The translations under genes were made by a program, and so were the position numbers. From an uncultured Paracoccaceae bacterium (GTDB lineage: Bacteria; Pseudomonadota; Alphaproteobacteria; Rhodobacterales; Rhodobacteraceae): a stretch of DNA of 64,000 nucleotides. The notes beneath the pieces are model-generated. The model had not been told where the DNA came from. It did no database searches and worked only from the letters and a program-made list of their open reading frames with translations. The stretch lies in NCBI GenBank assembly GCA_947495795.1, contig CANMAI010000003.1, positions 124,001-188,000 of the forward strand. The letters run 5' to 3'. Shown here in pieces: positions 22,243 to 32,769 of the stretch. How positions within the stretch are numbered: the stretch's first letter is position 1; each line of letters starts with the position of its first letter.

Positions 22243-23802
22243 ATGAGCGATTTGTTTGAGGAACCGGAAGCCGGGGAGAACGCACCGGAATACACGGTGG
22301 CCGAGCTTTCGGGTGCTGTTAAGCGCACGGTGGAAGGTGCCTTTCAGCGTGTGCGCGTGCGGGGCGAACTGGGACGTGTCTCGCGACCTGCTTCGGGGCA
22401 TCTTTACCTTGATCTGAAGGATGATCGCGCGGTGCTGGCGGGTGTGATCTGGAAGGGCACGGCCAACAAGCTAGCCATGCGGCCTGAAGAAGGCATGGAA
22501 GTGATTGCCACGGGGCGGCTGACGACCTTCCCGGGGCAGAGCCGGTACCAGATGGTGATCGAGGATATGGCGCCCGCCGGTGTGGGTGCTCTGATGGCGA
22601 TGCTGGAAAAGCGCAAGGCTGCTTTGACGGCGGAGGGGCTTTTCGAGGCGGAGCGCAAACGTCCCTTGCCCTATTTGCCGGAAGTGATTGGCGTGGTGAC
22701 GTCTCCTTCGGGGGCTGTGATCCGCGACATTCTGCACCGGTTGCGGGACAGGTTTCCACGCAAGGTGTTGCTCTGGGGGGTGCGGGTACAGGGGGAGGGT
22801 TCGGCGGCAGAGGTGACTGCGGCGATCCGAGGGTTCAACGCCTTGACGCCTGGAGGGGCCTTGCCTCGGCCTGATGTGCTGATCGTGGCGCGGGGAGGTG
22901 GCTCGTTGGAGGATCTTTGGGGATTTAACGAGGAGATCGTGGTGCGCGCGGCCGCAGAAAGCGCTATCCCGCTGATTTCTGCCGTGGGGCATGAGACGGA
23001 TACGACACTGATTGACTTTGCCGCCGACAGGCGTGCGCCGACGCCCACTGCGGCGGCCGAGATGGCGGTGCCGGTGCGTGCGGATCTTATGGCGCATCTG
23101 GCAGCGCTGGAAGCGCGGCGGCAGCGGGCCTTTGCGCGGCTACTAGAGGAGCGGCGGCAGCGGTTGCGGGACCTGGCGCGCGCCTTGCCGCGGCTGGAAG
23201 CGGTGCTGGGGGAGAGGAGCCAGCGGTTCGATGCCTTGGTACCACGTCTGGATCTGGCGCTGGGGGCATTTGCGCAGAAAAAGCGGATTGCTCTGGTGAC
23301 GGGTGCCGGAGGAAGGTTCGGACCAGGCCTTCTGGAGGGGAGCCTTGCACGACGGGGGGACCGGCTGGAAGAGCGCGGGCAGGCGCTGGCGCGGGGGCTT
23401 GGGCGGCAGATTGAGCGAGCGGGCGAGCGGCTGGCGCGGCTGCGGCTGGATGCGCGGATGATTGCTGTGCAGGTGGAACGCTCGAAGGAGCGGGCGATGC
23501 GGGCAGGCGGTGCGCTGGTGCGTACGGGGCAGGCGGAGATTGCGGCGCAGCGGGCACGGCTGGCTGCACTTGAGCGTGTGCGCCAGACGGTGGGGTACCG
23601 CGAGACGTTGAAACGGGGCTTTGCCGTGATCCGAGCCGGTGATGTAGCCGTGCCCACAGCGGGCATTGCGAGGGAGCACGCGCGGTTGGAGATCGAGTTT
23701 GCGGATGGAAGGCTGGATGTGGTGCCGGAGGACGCATCGGTATCGAAGCCAAAGGCCAAGGCTGCGAAGAAGACTGATGGCGGGCAGGGGAGCCTGTTCT
23801 AG
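22243..23802 (+). CDS. xseA: Exodeoxyribonuclease VII large subunit
   Basis: Catalytic subunit of the single-strand-specific exonuclease VII. It has an N-terminal OB-fold (YTVAELSGAVKRTVE, then GELGRVSRPASGHLYLDLKD), a central catalytic domain with VVTSPSGAVIRDI, VARGGGSLEDLW, HETDTTLIDFAADRRAPTPTAAAE, and a long Arg/Ala-rich coiled coil (about residues 270-440). 519 residues is somewhat long but within range. It starts three bases after the preceding gene. xseB is not in the window. Confidence 0.95.
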   Translation: MSDLFEEPEAGENAPEYTVAELSGAVKRTVEGAFQRVRVRGELGRVSRPASGHLYLDLKDDRAVLAGVIWKGTANKLAMRPEEGMEVIATGRLTTFPGQSRYQMVIEDMAPAGVGALMAMLEKRKAALTAEGLFEAERKRPLPYLPEVIGVVTSPSGAVIRDILHRLRDRFPRKVLLWGVRVQGEGSAAEVTAAIRGFNALTPGGALPRPDVLIVARGGGSLEDLWGFNEEIVVRAAAESAIPLISAVGHETDTTLIDFAADRRAPTPTAAAEMAVPVRADLMAHLAALEARRQRAFARLLEERRQRLRDLARALPRLEAVLGERSQRFDALVPRLDLALGAFAQKKRIALVTGAGGRFGPGLLEGSLARRGDRLEERGQALARGLGRQIERAGERLARLRLDARMIAVQVERSKERAMRAGGALVRTGQAEIAAQRARLAALERVRQTVGYRETLKRGFAVIRAGDVAVPTAGIAREHARLEIEFADGRLDVVPEDASVSKPKAKAAKKTDGGQGSLF

Positions 23803-23807
23803 AGTTT

Positions 23808-23868
23808 GTGGTAGGGTGGGCAATCTGCCCACCGTTTGGGCTGGTGGGCAGATTGCCCACCCTACCAC
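23808..23868. repeat. Intergenic hairpin E (26-bp perfect arms)
   Basis: Arms 23808-23833 and 23843-23868 pair perfectly around the 9-base loop GTTTGGGCT. The arm reads GTGGTAGGGTGGGCAATCTG and onward, with an internal GGTGGGCAGATTGCCCACC symmetry. Hairpin F at 29830 shares the outer GTAGGGTGGG and inner CCCACC blocks, so the two belong together. It is placed six bases after xseA, possibly a bidirectional terminator with the convergent gene. Confidence 0.88.
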
Positions 23869-23878
23869 TTCCAGTTAT

Positions 23879-24295
23879 TTACGGTGCGAACTTGACCCCA
23901 AGATCGGGTGCGTTGCAGTTGAGCGCCTTGGTGTCCTCGCCTGCCAACCGCAACTCGCTGAGCGCACCGGCGGGTGTGCCATCGGTGCGGGCGTAGAAGT
24001 TTCCACCCCGCTCCGCGAAGATCCAGCATTGCGGGCTGAGCGGGGCGTTTTCGTAGACAAAGCAGATCGTATCGTTCACCGGGAACCAGCGCCCCTCGAT
24101 ACAGCTGCCATCCTCGTACTGCCATGTGCTCTGGCGGTCCTCATAGTAGCGCTCCACCCCGTAGGGTGCGCCATTCTGGGTGAAATAGAGCGTCTTGTCC
24201 TGTGACATCGCCTCAAACTCTTCGGGAGAAATAATTCGCTCTGCCGCGGCGGGCAGGGCGAGAGAGAGGAGGACTGCGAGAGCGCGAAAGATCAT
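23879..24295 (-). CDS. Small secreted protein, paralogue of the gene at 26463-26888
   Basis: 138 residues from ATG 24295, which overlaps the DUF255 gene stop by four bases (ATGA). A signal peptide spans about residues 1-18 ([14 protein letters not shown]). The mature protein has the pattern W-Y-x-DG-x-C-I-E-G-x-W followed by D-x-I-C-F and a third cysteine, matching the paralogue ([18 protein letters not shown]). Conserved cysteines and a periplasmic location suggest disulfides. The family function is unknown to me. Confidence 0.72.
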   Translation of the reverse strand: MIFRALAVLLSLALPAAAERIISPEEFEAMSQDKTLYFTQNGAPYGVERYYEDRQSTWQYEDGSCIEGRWFPVNDTICFVYENAPLSPQCWIFAERGGNFYARTDGTPAGALSELRLAGEDTKALNCNAPDLGVKFAP

Positions 24296-26463
24296 GGCTG
24301 GATCCTGAAGTGATGCGTTTCCGGTGCGTTGCAAAGCGTGTCGGAGCAGAGCTGAAGCGTGACCGCGATCTGGTCCTGCAGGTCTTCCAGGGGCAGGTCG
24401 AGATCGGTTTGCGGTGGGGAAAAGGGCGGGATATCCGCCTTCGCTCCCGTGAGCGCGAAGGGGTGTGCGCCTTTGGGAAGGGTGTCGCTGCCGAGATGCC
24501 AGCCCGACGTGCAGGTGAGCATGAGGCGCGGGCCTTCGGGCGTTCTGCGCAAGGCGAGACGGGCCGTGCCGCCCGCTGCCATCCGGTGGGGCTGGGTGGT
24601 GCCGTGATCAAGGTCGCGCGTGGCTTGAAGGCCAACAAGGCGCACGACGGGGAGTCCCGCGATGCCGCCGGACAGGGCGGTGCGAAGTTCCTGCGCGCGG
24701 ATGCGGCGCTCCGGCTCTGGCGCGATGCGGTCCAATGCCGCGAGGAGTTCGAGTGCCGCGCTTTCTGCGGACGGCGTGGCGCCATCCTCACCTTCGAGCA
24801 CCGGGCCAAGCGGCGTGCCGTCGCGGGCGAGGGCAAGGCGGCCGTCGGGCATGGTGAAGCGCGTGAGCGCTTCTGCGCAGAGCTGTTCCGCAAGGGGGAG
24901 AAAGCGCGCCTCTCCGGCTTCCGCAAGGGCTGCGGCCGCCTGGGCGAGCCAGATGTAATCGGAAAGGTTGCCCGCCTCCGCGCGATTGCCGCGCGCATGG
25001 ACACGGGCGAGTGCGCCGTCTGTGAGGAGCCTGTCTGTAACGGCATCCAGCGCCGCGGTGGCCTGCGTGATCCAGCCGGGCCGGGCGAAAACAGTGCCAG
25101 CCTCGGCAAGGGCGCGGATCATGAGGCCGTTCCAGCCCGCGATGATCTTGTCATCCCGGATGGGGCGCGGGCGGGCCTCTCGCGCGATGCGGAGACGGTC
25201 GAGCAGAGGGTCGAGCGCTGTGTAGTCCAGCTGCGCAGCGAGATTGAGATGGGGAACGGGGCCAGCCTCCAACGTTGGCGGTTCCGCAAGACCGAGCGTT
25301 TCCGTTGCAAGCGCTGCGTCGGGGCCGAGAACTACCCTGGCCTGATCCGGAGACCAGCAATAGAAGGCGCCTTCCTCTCGTTTGCCGTCGGCGTCGAGAC
25401 TGTCCGCATCCTCCGCCGTGTAGAAGGCGCCGTCGGGTGCTGTCATGTCGCGCGCGAGGTATGCGACAAGGCGTTCGGCGCTGCGCTGGTAGGCAGGGTC
25501 GCCAGTGATATGCAAAGCCTGTGTGAGGCATTGCAGCATAAGCGCCTGATTGTAGAGCATCTTTTCAAAATGCGGCGTGCGCCAGTTCACATCGACCGTG
25601 TAGCGGTGAAAGCCGCCGCCGATCTGATCATGAAGGCCGCCCGCCTGCATCTCGTCCAGTGTCTTGAGGGCCATCTGAAGCGCCGGGGCCGCGCCCGTGC
25701 GGCGCCAGTGGTCGAGCAGAAAGAGGATGTAGCCCTCATGCGGAAACTGCGTGCCGGTGGAAAAGCCGCCATGTGTCGCGTTGAACATCTGAGCGAGGTG
25801 GTCGAGTGCTGCTTGCGGTGCGTTTGCGAGTTCCGCGGGCGGCTCCGCGCGGGCGCTGGCGCGCTGGACACCCTCGGCCAGATTGGTCGCGAACGCATCG
25901 AGTTCCTTGCGGCCCTCGCCCGTCCAGGCGTTCGCGATGGCTTCCAGAAGTTGCAGGAAATGCGGGCGCTGGAAATAGGTGCCGGTGTGGAAGGGGCGAC
26001 CATCGGGGAACAGCCAGACGGAATTGGGCCAGCCCGCATGGCGGTGCTGGAGCGTGGTGGCGAGGATGTAGATCTGGTCGATATCCGGGCGCTGTTCGCG
26101 GTCGAGCTTCACCGGGATGTAGTGGCGGTTCAGAACATTGGCGACTTCAGGATTGTCGAAGCTTTCCTCCTCCATCACGTGGCACCAGTGACACGTGGCG
26201 TAGCCTGCGGAGAGGAAGATCGGTTTGTCCTCTGCCTTAGCCGCCGCGAGGGCGTCCTCCCCCCACGGCCACCAATCCACCGGGTTATGGGCGTGCTGAA
26301 GGAGATAGGGCGAACCTTCGTGGATCAGGCGGTTGATATAGGCGGGCTGATCGCCCTGCCAGAGATGCGTACGCGGTATGTAATCTTCGGGCATCGCGGC
26401 AAAGGCCGCTTCCAGCGCTGCATGCTCGGTGTCGCTGCGGTCCAGCCCCGGCGGTGGCTGCAT
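24292..26463 (-). CDS. DUF255 thioredoxin-domain / glucosidase-fold protein (YyaL/SPATA20 family)
   Basis: A 723-residue protein. The N-terminal 170 residues form a thioredoxin-like domain containing [18 protein letters not shown] and [12 protein letters not shown], with a CxxC pair, followed by [13 protein letters not shown]. The remainder resembles the six-hairpin glycosidase-like region of the same family ([40 protein letters not shown]). The biochemical role is not established. It overlaps both neighbours (TGATG upstream, ATGA downstream), so the three genes form one translationally coupled unit. Confidence 0.9.
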   Translation of the reverse strand: MQPPPGLDRSDTEHAALEAAFAAMPEDYIPRTHLWQGDQPAYINRLIHEGSPYLLQHAHNPVDWWPWGEDALAAAKAEDKPIFLSAGYATCHWCHVMEEESFDNPEVANVLNRHYIPVKLDREQRPDIDQIYILATTLQHRHAGWPNSVWLFPDGRPFHTGTYFQRPHFLQLLEAIANAWTGEGRKELDAFATNLAEGVQRASARAEPPAELANAPQAALDHLAQMFNATHGGFSTGTQFPHEGYILFLLDHWRRTGAAPALQMALKTLDEMQAGGLHDQIGGGFHRYTVDVNWRTPHFEKMLYNQALMLQCLTQALHITGDPAYQRSAERLVAYLARDMTAPDGAFYTAEDADSLDADGKREEGAFYCWSPDQARVVLGPDAALATETLGLAEPPTLEAGPVPHLNLAAQLDYTALDPLLDRLRIAREARPRPIRDDKIIAGWNGLMIRALAEAGTVFARPGWITQATAALDAVTDRLLTDGALARVHARGNRAEAGNLSDYIWLAQAAAALAEAGEARFLPLAEQLCAEALTRFTMPDGRLALARDGTPLGPVLEGEDGATPSAESAALELLAALDRIAPEPERRIRAQELRTALSGGIAGLPVVRLVGLQATRDLDHGTTQPHRMAAGGTARLALRRTPEGPRLMLTCTSGWHLGSDTLPKGAHPFALTGAKADIPPFSPPQTDLDLPLEDLQDQIAVTLQLCSDTLCNAPETHHFRIQP

Positions 26464-26888
26464 CAGCTCGTGAGTTCCGGGCCGCAGGGCACCGGGTCGC
26501 TGGTGATGTCGCTAACGGTTTGAATGGTGCCCGAGGGTTCGCCGTCAACGGTGGGTATGATCAGGATCTGGTCGCCGTCGCGCGCATGGCGGAAGCATGA
26601 ATATTCGCGGTTGTCCCAGGCAAAGCAGAAGGTGCCGTCGATATGTTCCCACGTGCCTTCCATGCATTCGCCATTGGCAAGCTGGATGATGACGTAGTTG
26701 GAGCGGGTGGAGTAGGTTTCATAGGCCCAGAGATCGGGGCCGATCTTGTAGATCACGGTGCGGCCCGAGACCATCGAAAACCATTCGTCCTTGCCGATAT
26801 CGACAAGGCCGTCTTCTGCCTCGTTCGCGGCTATCGCGATGCTGGCCGAAAAGAGGAGGGACAAAAGCCCTGTGAGAAGATACCGCAT
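26463..26888 (-). CDS. Small secreted protein, paralogue of the gene at 23879-24295
   Basis: 141 residues from ATG 26888, chosen because a clear signal peptide starts there ([20 protein letters not shown]) and AAAGGC lies upstream. The mature part has [22 protein letters not shown] and further cysteines, aligning with the gene downstream of the DUF255 protein. The stop overlaps the DUF255 start by one base (TGATG). The function is unknown. Confidence 0.72.
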   Translation of the reverse strand: MRYLLTGLLSLLFSASIAIAANEAEDGLVDIGKDEWFSMVSGRTVIYKIGPDLWAYETYSTRSNYVIIQLANGECMEGTWEHIDGTFCFAWDNREYSCFRHARDGDQILIIPTVDGEPSGTIQTVSDITSDPVPCGPELTS

Positions 26889-26966
26889 CGAATTGCCTTT
26901 ATCGTTTGTAATTAGGGTAGGCGTTGGGGGGGCTGATTTCAAGCGACGCGGCATTGCATCTGGGGC

Positions 26967-26988
26967 GGTGGGCAAGAATTGCCCAACC
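26967..26988. repeat. Short hairpin related to hairpins E and F
   Basis: GGTGGGCAA (26967-26975) faces TTGCCCAACC (26979-26988) across GAA, with a single bulge, and is followed by TACGG. The GTGGGCAA...TTGCCCA...CCTAC words recall the E/F hairpins. It lies between two minus-strand genes. Confidence 0.5.
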
Positions 26989-27872
26989 TACGGATTTGTC
27001 GGATATTGGTTCTTTTGGGGATAGCGATGGCCGTCCTCTGATAGGGTGAAAAACTCTTCGCCGTCATGGCCCAATGTGATCGGGCGTGGGTTCATCAGAT
27101 GGGGTGTGAGTTGGTAGACGATCGGAAAACCAAGTCGGGTGTCTACGTGGTGGGTTGGCGGTTTGTCATTACCCCACCCGCCGATGCCGATGTGGTCCCC
27201 TTTCAGGGCTATTTTATTGCCGTCGTGATCTTCCTCGTAAGCACCCAGTGCCTGCAAAACGCCAAGGATGTATCCATCCTCTTCGCCGACATTGAAATGA
27301 TTGTACTGGGTTCGCAAAGCCTCGGCGGCGACCTTTGTAATCGTCACAAACTTGGGTGGTGTGAAACTTTCATGATCAAACAGGTTTGTTTCGTATCCCT
27401 CGGGCGGCGGGGGTTGCCATCCCCGCTCTGCAAGTTCAAATCCTTCGAACTGGAAGCCGGGCGATACCGTACAGCCGCAAAACGTCCAATCCGGATCCAA
27501 ACCGGGGCTTCCGTCGGATCTCGCGGCTTGCCAAGCGCCTTGTGGCACGGTGGCTTGAGGTTTTCTCGTATCGAGACGCTCTCTGAATACCCTTTGCTTG
27601 CCTAGAAATTCATAATGGTATTCGCCATCGTAGTAGCACAGGAAAAGGGGCGCGCCTGCATACCAGTGCCATGTTTCGGCGGCATCCACGCGGTGCCAGT
27701 GGGATCTTTCGCCAAGTTTGAGAAGGAAGTAGATGGCCGTGCCAGCCGGGCGCTCGCCCTCCGCCGCTTCGGCCACCCAAGTCTGGCGATACCAGCCGCC
27801 CTCGGGGTGCGGCTGGAGATCGTAGGCTTTGATGATCTCTTCGGCGGTCGGGTGCCTGAAGGGATCTTCCAT
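26988..27872 (-). CDS. DUF985 cupin protein with an extra C-terminal domain
   Basis: 294 residues from ATG 27872, two bases after the enolase stop. Residues 1 to about 165 match DUF985 cupins: AEEIIKAYDLQPHPEGGWYRQTW, IYFLLKLGERSHWHRVDAAETWHWYAG, FCGCTVSPGFQFEGFEL; the His residues suggest a metal site. DUF985 proteins usually end soon after this, but here another roughly 115 residues (from PPKFVTITKVAAEAL to the end) form a second block with several His (THHVD) and no family I recognise. It is probably cotranscribed with eno. The function is unknown. Confidence 0.78.
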   Translation of the reverse strand: MEDPFRHPTAEEIIKAYDLQPHPEGGWYRQTWVAEAAEGERPAGTAIYFLLKLGERSHWHRVDAAETWHWYAGAPLFLCYYDGEYHYEFLGKQRVFRERLDTRKPQATVPQGAWQAARSDGSPGLDPDWTFCGCTVSPGFQFEGFELAERGWQPPPPEGYETNLFDHESFTPPKFVTITKVAAEALRTQYNHFNVGEEDGYILGVLQALGAYEEDHDGNKIALKGDHIGIGGWGNDKPPTHHVDTRLGFPIVYQLTPHLMNPRPITLGHDGEEFFTLSEDGHRYPQKNQYPTNP

Positions 27873-27874
27873 AG

Positions 27875-29167
<1,293 letters not shown>

Positions 29168-29356
29168 TTAAGGTTAAGGGCCTTTGGGCCGCTTTTAACC
29201 CTTTGATCGGGGTAAGATAAAGGATTTTAAAACGCACGGGAGAGTGCAGCAGAGTTCACAATGCAAAGGGTTGCCTTCACAAGGATGTTGGATGAGCTGA
29301 CGGGGTGGAGTGCGGGCAATATAAATCCTGGGAAGAAGCGTTGAAAGGAGAGACCT

Positions 29357-29815
29357 GTGATTGCCACCCGCCGCCGATTTCTGACCTTCGCCCTCGCACT
29401 CCCGGCCATTGCTGCGAGTGTGCGGCCCGCCCAAGCTGAAACGCAGGGGATTTATGCCAATGACGGGATCGCCATCGATGGCACGGATGCCGTTGCCTAC
29501 TTTCGTGAGAGCCGCCCTGTGGCTGGAAACCCGTTGATTGCATATGAGTGGAACGGTGCTGTCTGGCACTTCGCTTCGGAGGAGAACCGTGCCGCCTTTG
29601 TGGCTGATCCGGAAGCTTTTGCGCCGCAATACGGTGGATACTGCGCCTATGCGGTGAGCGAAGGCTACACCGCCTCGACCGTGCCGGAGGCTTGGCGGAT
29701 TGTGGACGGCAAGCTTTACCTCAATTTTTCGCGCCGCATCCAGCGCCGGTGGGAACGGGATATTCCGGGCCGGATTGTGGCGGGGAACGCAAACTGGCCC
29801 GGGGTTTTGGAGTAG
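29357..29815 (+). CDS. YHS-domain protein with Tat signal
   Basis: 152 residues from GTG 29357, preceded by GAAAGGAG. The N-terminus ATRRRFLTFALALPAIAASV contains a twin-arginine pattern followed by a hydrophobic core, implying Tat export. The mature part has DGTDAVAYF, AYEWNGAVWHFASEENRAAF and FAPQYGGYCAYAVSEG, the YHS pattern common in Rhodobacterales, with conserved Tyr, His/Ser and Cys that may bind metal. Divergent from eno. The role is unknown. Confidence 0.85.
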   Translation: MIATRRRFLTFALALPAIAASVRPAQAETQGIYANDGIAIDGTDAVAYFRESRPVAGNPLIAYEWNGAVWHFASEENRAAFVADPEAFAPQYGGYCAYAVSEGYTASTVPEAWRIVDGKLYLNFSRRIQRRWERDIPGRIVAGNANWPGVLE

Positions 29816-29829
29816 GGCTGCCAAAGGCG

Positions 29830-29883
29830 GTAGGGTGGGTGTGAACCCACCGGCACGGCGTGGTGGGTTCACACCCACCCTAC
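29830..29883. repeat. Intergenic hairpin F (22-bp perfect arms)
   Basis: Arms 29830-29851 and 29862-29883 pair perfectly around the loop GGCACGGCGT. Outer GTAGGGTGGG and inner CCCACC blocks are shared with hairpin E, with a different middle. It lies between the convergent YHS and sulfotransferase genes. Confidence 0.88.
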
Positions 29884-29896
29884 GGCGGTGGAGCGC

Positions 29897-30655
29897 TCAG
29901 TCCTTGTGTTCCTGACGGTAGCGCAAGGCCCACTCCTCATTGGTGGCGTCGGCCAGCTTTGCCACCAGGGGTTCGACAGTGTCCGCGCATGATGGTTCCA
30001 GCTTCAGAGCCTTGAGCACGGTGGCGAGGATGGCCGACGGGGTTGCCGCCAGATCGTTGTATTGGAGGGTGAGTGGGGTGACTGCCTCTCGCGTGAACCA
30101 TGCGCGCCAGGCTGCGTCTGTTTGCCTGAACCTGTTGATATGGTTGGTGATCGCTTCCGCGTCATAGACGGGTGGTTTTGGAGGGGCGGTGCGCTCCAGT
30201 TCCGAGCCATCGGCGTTGCGGTGCCAGAGGCCGGTTTGGTTCGCCTTGACGTAGGAGATCGCCTGGTCGAGCTTGTTGGCCCGAGTGAGATGGATGAAGA
30301 GGGTTGGGCCGAACGCTCTTTCTATGCGGGCCTTTTCCGTTGTTTCGCCTGAGACGAGAATGGCCAGCTGTTCCATGAAGAAATCAACGCTTTGGCGCTG
30401 GAGACGAAGGCCGAAGATGCCGCCCTTGCTGCCCTTTGCGATGGCAGCATCGAAGAGTGCTTCAAGGAGGGCGGGTGTTGACGGGTAGCTTTGCGCTTCG
30501 AGCCCGTAGGCACCGCACCATGCAGCAAGGCTCGGGCGGTGGAAGAGCGAGTCAGGTTCGCCGGATATGCCGGTCGCGGCGAGGAGCTTGCAAAGAAGCG
30601 TGCTGCCGCTGCGGGGGGTGGTGCAGATGATGTAGGCTTCAGGGCTGCTTTTCAT
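29897..30655 (-). CDS. Stf0-type sulfotransferase
   Basis: 252 residues. The N-terminal ICTTPRSGSTLLCKLL is the PAPS 5'-phosphosulfate loop (PRSGST), and GISGEPDSLFHRPSLAAW follows as in the Stf0 family, which sulfates trehalose glycolipids in mycobacteria and appears as an uncharacterised enzyme in many alphaproteobacteria. LFIHLTRANKLDQAISYVKA contains the 3'-phosphate-binding Arg/Ser region. The acceptor is unknown. The gene overlaps the end of mazG by 17 bases. Confidence 0.88.
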   Translation of the reverse strand: MKSSPEAYIICTTPRSGSTLLCKLLAATGISGEPDSLFHRPSLAAWCGAYGLEAQSYPSTPALLEALFDAAIAKGSKGGIFGLRLQRQSVDFFMEQLAILVSGETTEKARIERAFGPTLFIHLTRANKLDQAISYVKANQTGLWHRNADGSELERTAPPKPPVYDAEAITNHINRFRQTDAAWRAWFTREAVTPLTLQYNDLAATPSAILATVLKALKLEPSCADTVEPLVAKLADATNEEWALRYRQEHKD

Positions 30656-31466
30656 CTGCCTTCACGGACTCCCAGAGCGCATCCATTTCGGCCAGATTGC
30701 TATCGGCCGGTGTCTTGCCAAGGGCGCTGAGCCGCGCCTCTATGTTTTCGAACCGGCGCGTGAATTTGGCGTTGGCAGCGCGGAGGGCGGCCTCGGGATC
30801 GACGTGGAGATGGCGGGCGAGATTGGCCATGACGAAGAGAAGATCGCCGATTTCCTCCTCCAGTGCTTCCGGGCCAAGCGTATCGCGAGCTTCAACAATC
30901 TCTTGGGATTCCTCAATAATCTTGTCGAGAACATTTATGGTTTCGGGCCAGTCGAACCCCACGCGCGCTGCCCGTTTTTGCAGCTTAAGAGCCCGGGTGA
31001 GGGCTGGCAGGCCGAGGGCTACACCGTCGAGCGTGCCCTTTGCCGCCTTGTTCTCCCGCTCGGCGGCCTTGATCTTCTCCCAATCCACCGTTTGCTGCTC
31101 GGCAGACTTATCCCGGCTTTCACTTCCAAACACATGTGGGTGACGACGCAGCATTTTTTCGGCGATACCATCGGCGATGGAGTGAAAATCGAAAAGCCGG
31201 TCCTCCGCTCCCATCTGTGCGTAATAGACGACCTGAAGGAGAAGGTCACCGAGCTCGTCTTTCAACTCCTCGGGGGCATCGCGCTGGATCGCATCGGCAA
31301 CTTCGTAAGCTTCTTCAATGGTATAGGGGGCAATGCTGGCGTAGGTCTGCTCGATATCCCAAGGGCAGCCCGTGGCAGGATCGCGGAGGCGGCGCATGAT
31401 CTCCAGGAGGCGTGGAAGACCGCCGCCTTGAGTGTGCACGAGTGTTTCTGAGGCGTCTTTATCCAT
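30639..31466 (-). CDS. mazG: Nucleoside triphosphate pyrophosphohydrolase
   Basis: Hydrolyses (d)NTPs to monophosphates. About 275 residues from ATG 31466 (ATG 31478 is also possible). It has two MazG domains; the first contains MRRLRDPATGCPWDIEQTYASI and EEAYEVADAI...ELKDELGDLLLQVVYYAQ, with the EExxE and ExxD metal residues; the second has DKIIEESQEIVEARD and EEIGDLLFVMANLARHL. The sulfotransferase gene overlaps its end, implying one transcript. Confidence 0.95.
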   Translation of the reverse strand: MDKDASETLVHTQGGGLPRLLEIMRRLRDPATGCPWDIEQTYASIAPYTIEEAYEVADAIQRDAPEELKDELGDLLLQVVYYAQMGAEDRLFDFHSIADGIAEKMLRRHPHVFGSESRDKSAEQQTVDWEKIKAAERENKAAKGTLDGVALGLPALTRALKLQKRAARVGFDWPETINVLDKIIEESQEIVEARDTLGPEALEEEIGDLLFVMANLARHLHVDPEAALRAANAKFTRRFENIEARLSALGKTPADSNLAEMDALWESVKADEKQP

Positions 31467-31562
31467 GGGCGCGACCATAACCCGCCTGATCCGGGTTGCA
31501 ATTTGATATTGCGGCCTGAGTGCGGTTGCTGCCCTATGGGGACAAATGATGAGGAGATTTTC

Positions 31563-32729
31563 ATGCCCGTAATCAACCGAATTGCCGATTTTGCCAGCGA
31601 TATGAAGGAATGGCGCCAACATCTGCATGCGCATCCCGAACTGTTGTTCGAGACGCATGAAACCTCCGCCTTCGTGGTGGAGCGGCTCAAGGAATTCGGT
31701 GTGGACGAGGTGGCGACGGGCATCGGGCGTACAGGCGTTGTGGGCGTGATAAAGGGGCAGGGAGAGGGGCCGATGATCGGGCTGCGGGCGGATATGGACG
31801 CGTTACCGATCCAGGAAGTGCGAGATTTACCTTACAAATCAAAGGTCGATGGTAAGATGCATGCTTGCGGGCATGACGGGCATACAACGATGCTGTTGGG
31901 AGCTGCGCGGTATCTGGCGGAGACGCGGAACTTTGCCGGATCGGTCGCGCTGATCTTTCAGCCGGCGGAGGAGGGCGGCGGCGGTGGCCGGGAGATGGTG
32001 GAAGACGGCATGATGGAGCGGTTTGGCATTGGCCGTGTGTTCGGTATGCACAACTGGCCGGGCCTGCCGCTCGGCAAGATCGAGATGACGCCGGGGCCGA
32101 CGATGGCGGCGGCGGATACTTTTGATATTGTTATCAAGGGGTTCGGGGCGCATGCGGCCTATCCGCACGATTCCGTGGATCCGATTGTGGTGGGCATGGC
32201 CGTCGGCCAGGCGATGCAAAGCATCGTGGCGCGGAACGTGGACCCGATTGATACGGCAGTGGTGTCGATCACCAAGTTCATCGCGGGCACGGCGCATAAT
32301 GTGATCGCCGAGGAGGCGCTGCTGGCGGGGACGGTGCGGACGTTGCGCGAGGAGACGCGGCAGGATATTGCAAAGAAAATCAAGGCTTTGGCCGAAGGTG
32401 TCGCCGCTGCGCATGGAGCCTCCGCCGAGGTGGATTATCGGTTCGGCTACCCCGTCACGATCAATGATCCGCAGGAAGCGGCCTTCGCTGCGCGCGTGGC
32501 GGAGAAGCTGGTCGGGGCGGAGAATGTCGATTCGGAGCGTGCTGCGGAGATGGGGGCCGAGGATTTTTCCTATATGTTACAAAAGGTTCCGGGTGCCTAT
32601 GTGTTTGTCGGGCAGGGAGATACGGCGGGGCTGCATCATCCGGAGTATGATTTCAATGATGAGGCGGCGCCGATCGGGGCTTCGCTTTATGCCCGATTGG
32701 TCGAGGAGGCACAGCCGGTGGCGCGGTGA
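31563..32729 (+). CDS. M20-family amidohydrolase (hippurate hydrolase-like)
   Basis: 388 residues from ATG 31563, which follows GAGGAG. Metal-binding motifs are visible: HACGHDGHTTMLLGAAR, PAEEGGGGGREMVEDG, GMHNWPGLPLG and AEDFSYMLQ. The central block (FGAHAAYPHDSVDPIVVG) is the dimerisation domain. It likely removes an acyl or aryl group from an amino acid in the cytosol; the substrate is unknown. Divergent from mazG and convergent with the P450. Confidence 0.92.
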   Translation: MPVINRIADFASDMKEWRQHLHAHPELLFETHETSAFVVERLKEFGVDEVATGIGRTGVVGVIKGQGEGPMIGLRADMDALPIQEVRDLPYKSKVDGKMHACGHDGHTTMLLGAARYLAETRNFAGSVALIFQPAEEGGGGGREMVEDGMMERFGIGRVFGMHNWPGLPLGKIEMTPGPTMAAADTFDIVIKGFGAHAAYPHDSVDPIVVGMAVGQAMQSIVARNVDPIDTAVVSITKFIAGTAHNVIAEEALLAGTVRTLREETRQDIAKKIKALAEGVAAAHGASAEVDYRFGYPVTINDPQEAAFAARVAEKLVGAENVDSERAAEMGAEDFSYMLQKVPGAYVFVGQGDTAGLHHPEYDFNDEAAPIGASLYARLVEEAQPVAR

Positions 32730-32769
32730 TGCCTTCGGCGAGGATATTTTTGGACATAAGATGAAGACC

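Noticed and set aside
24310-26523. 737-codon plus-strand frame opposite the DUF255 gene
   Set aside because: Arg/Cys/Gly-rich translation with no motif; the minus strand encodes the complete DUF255 protein.
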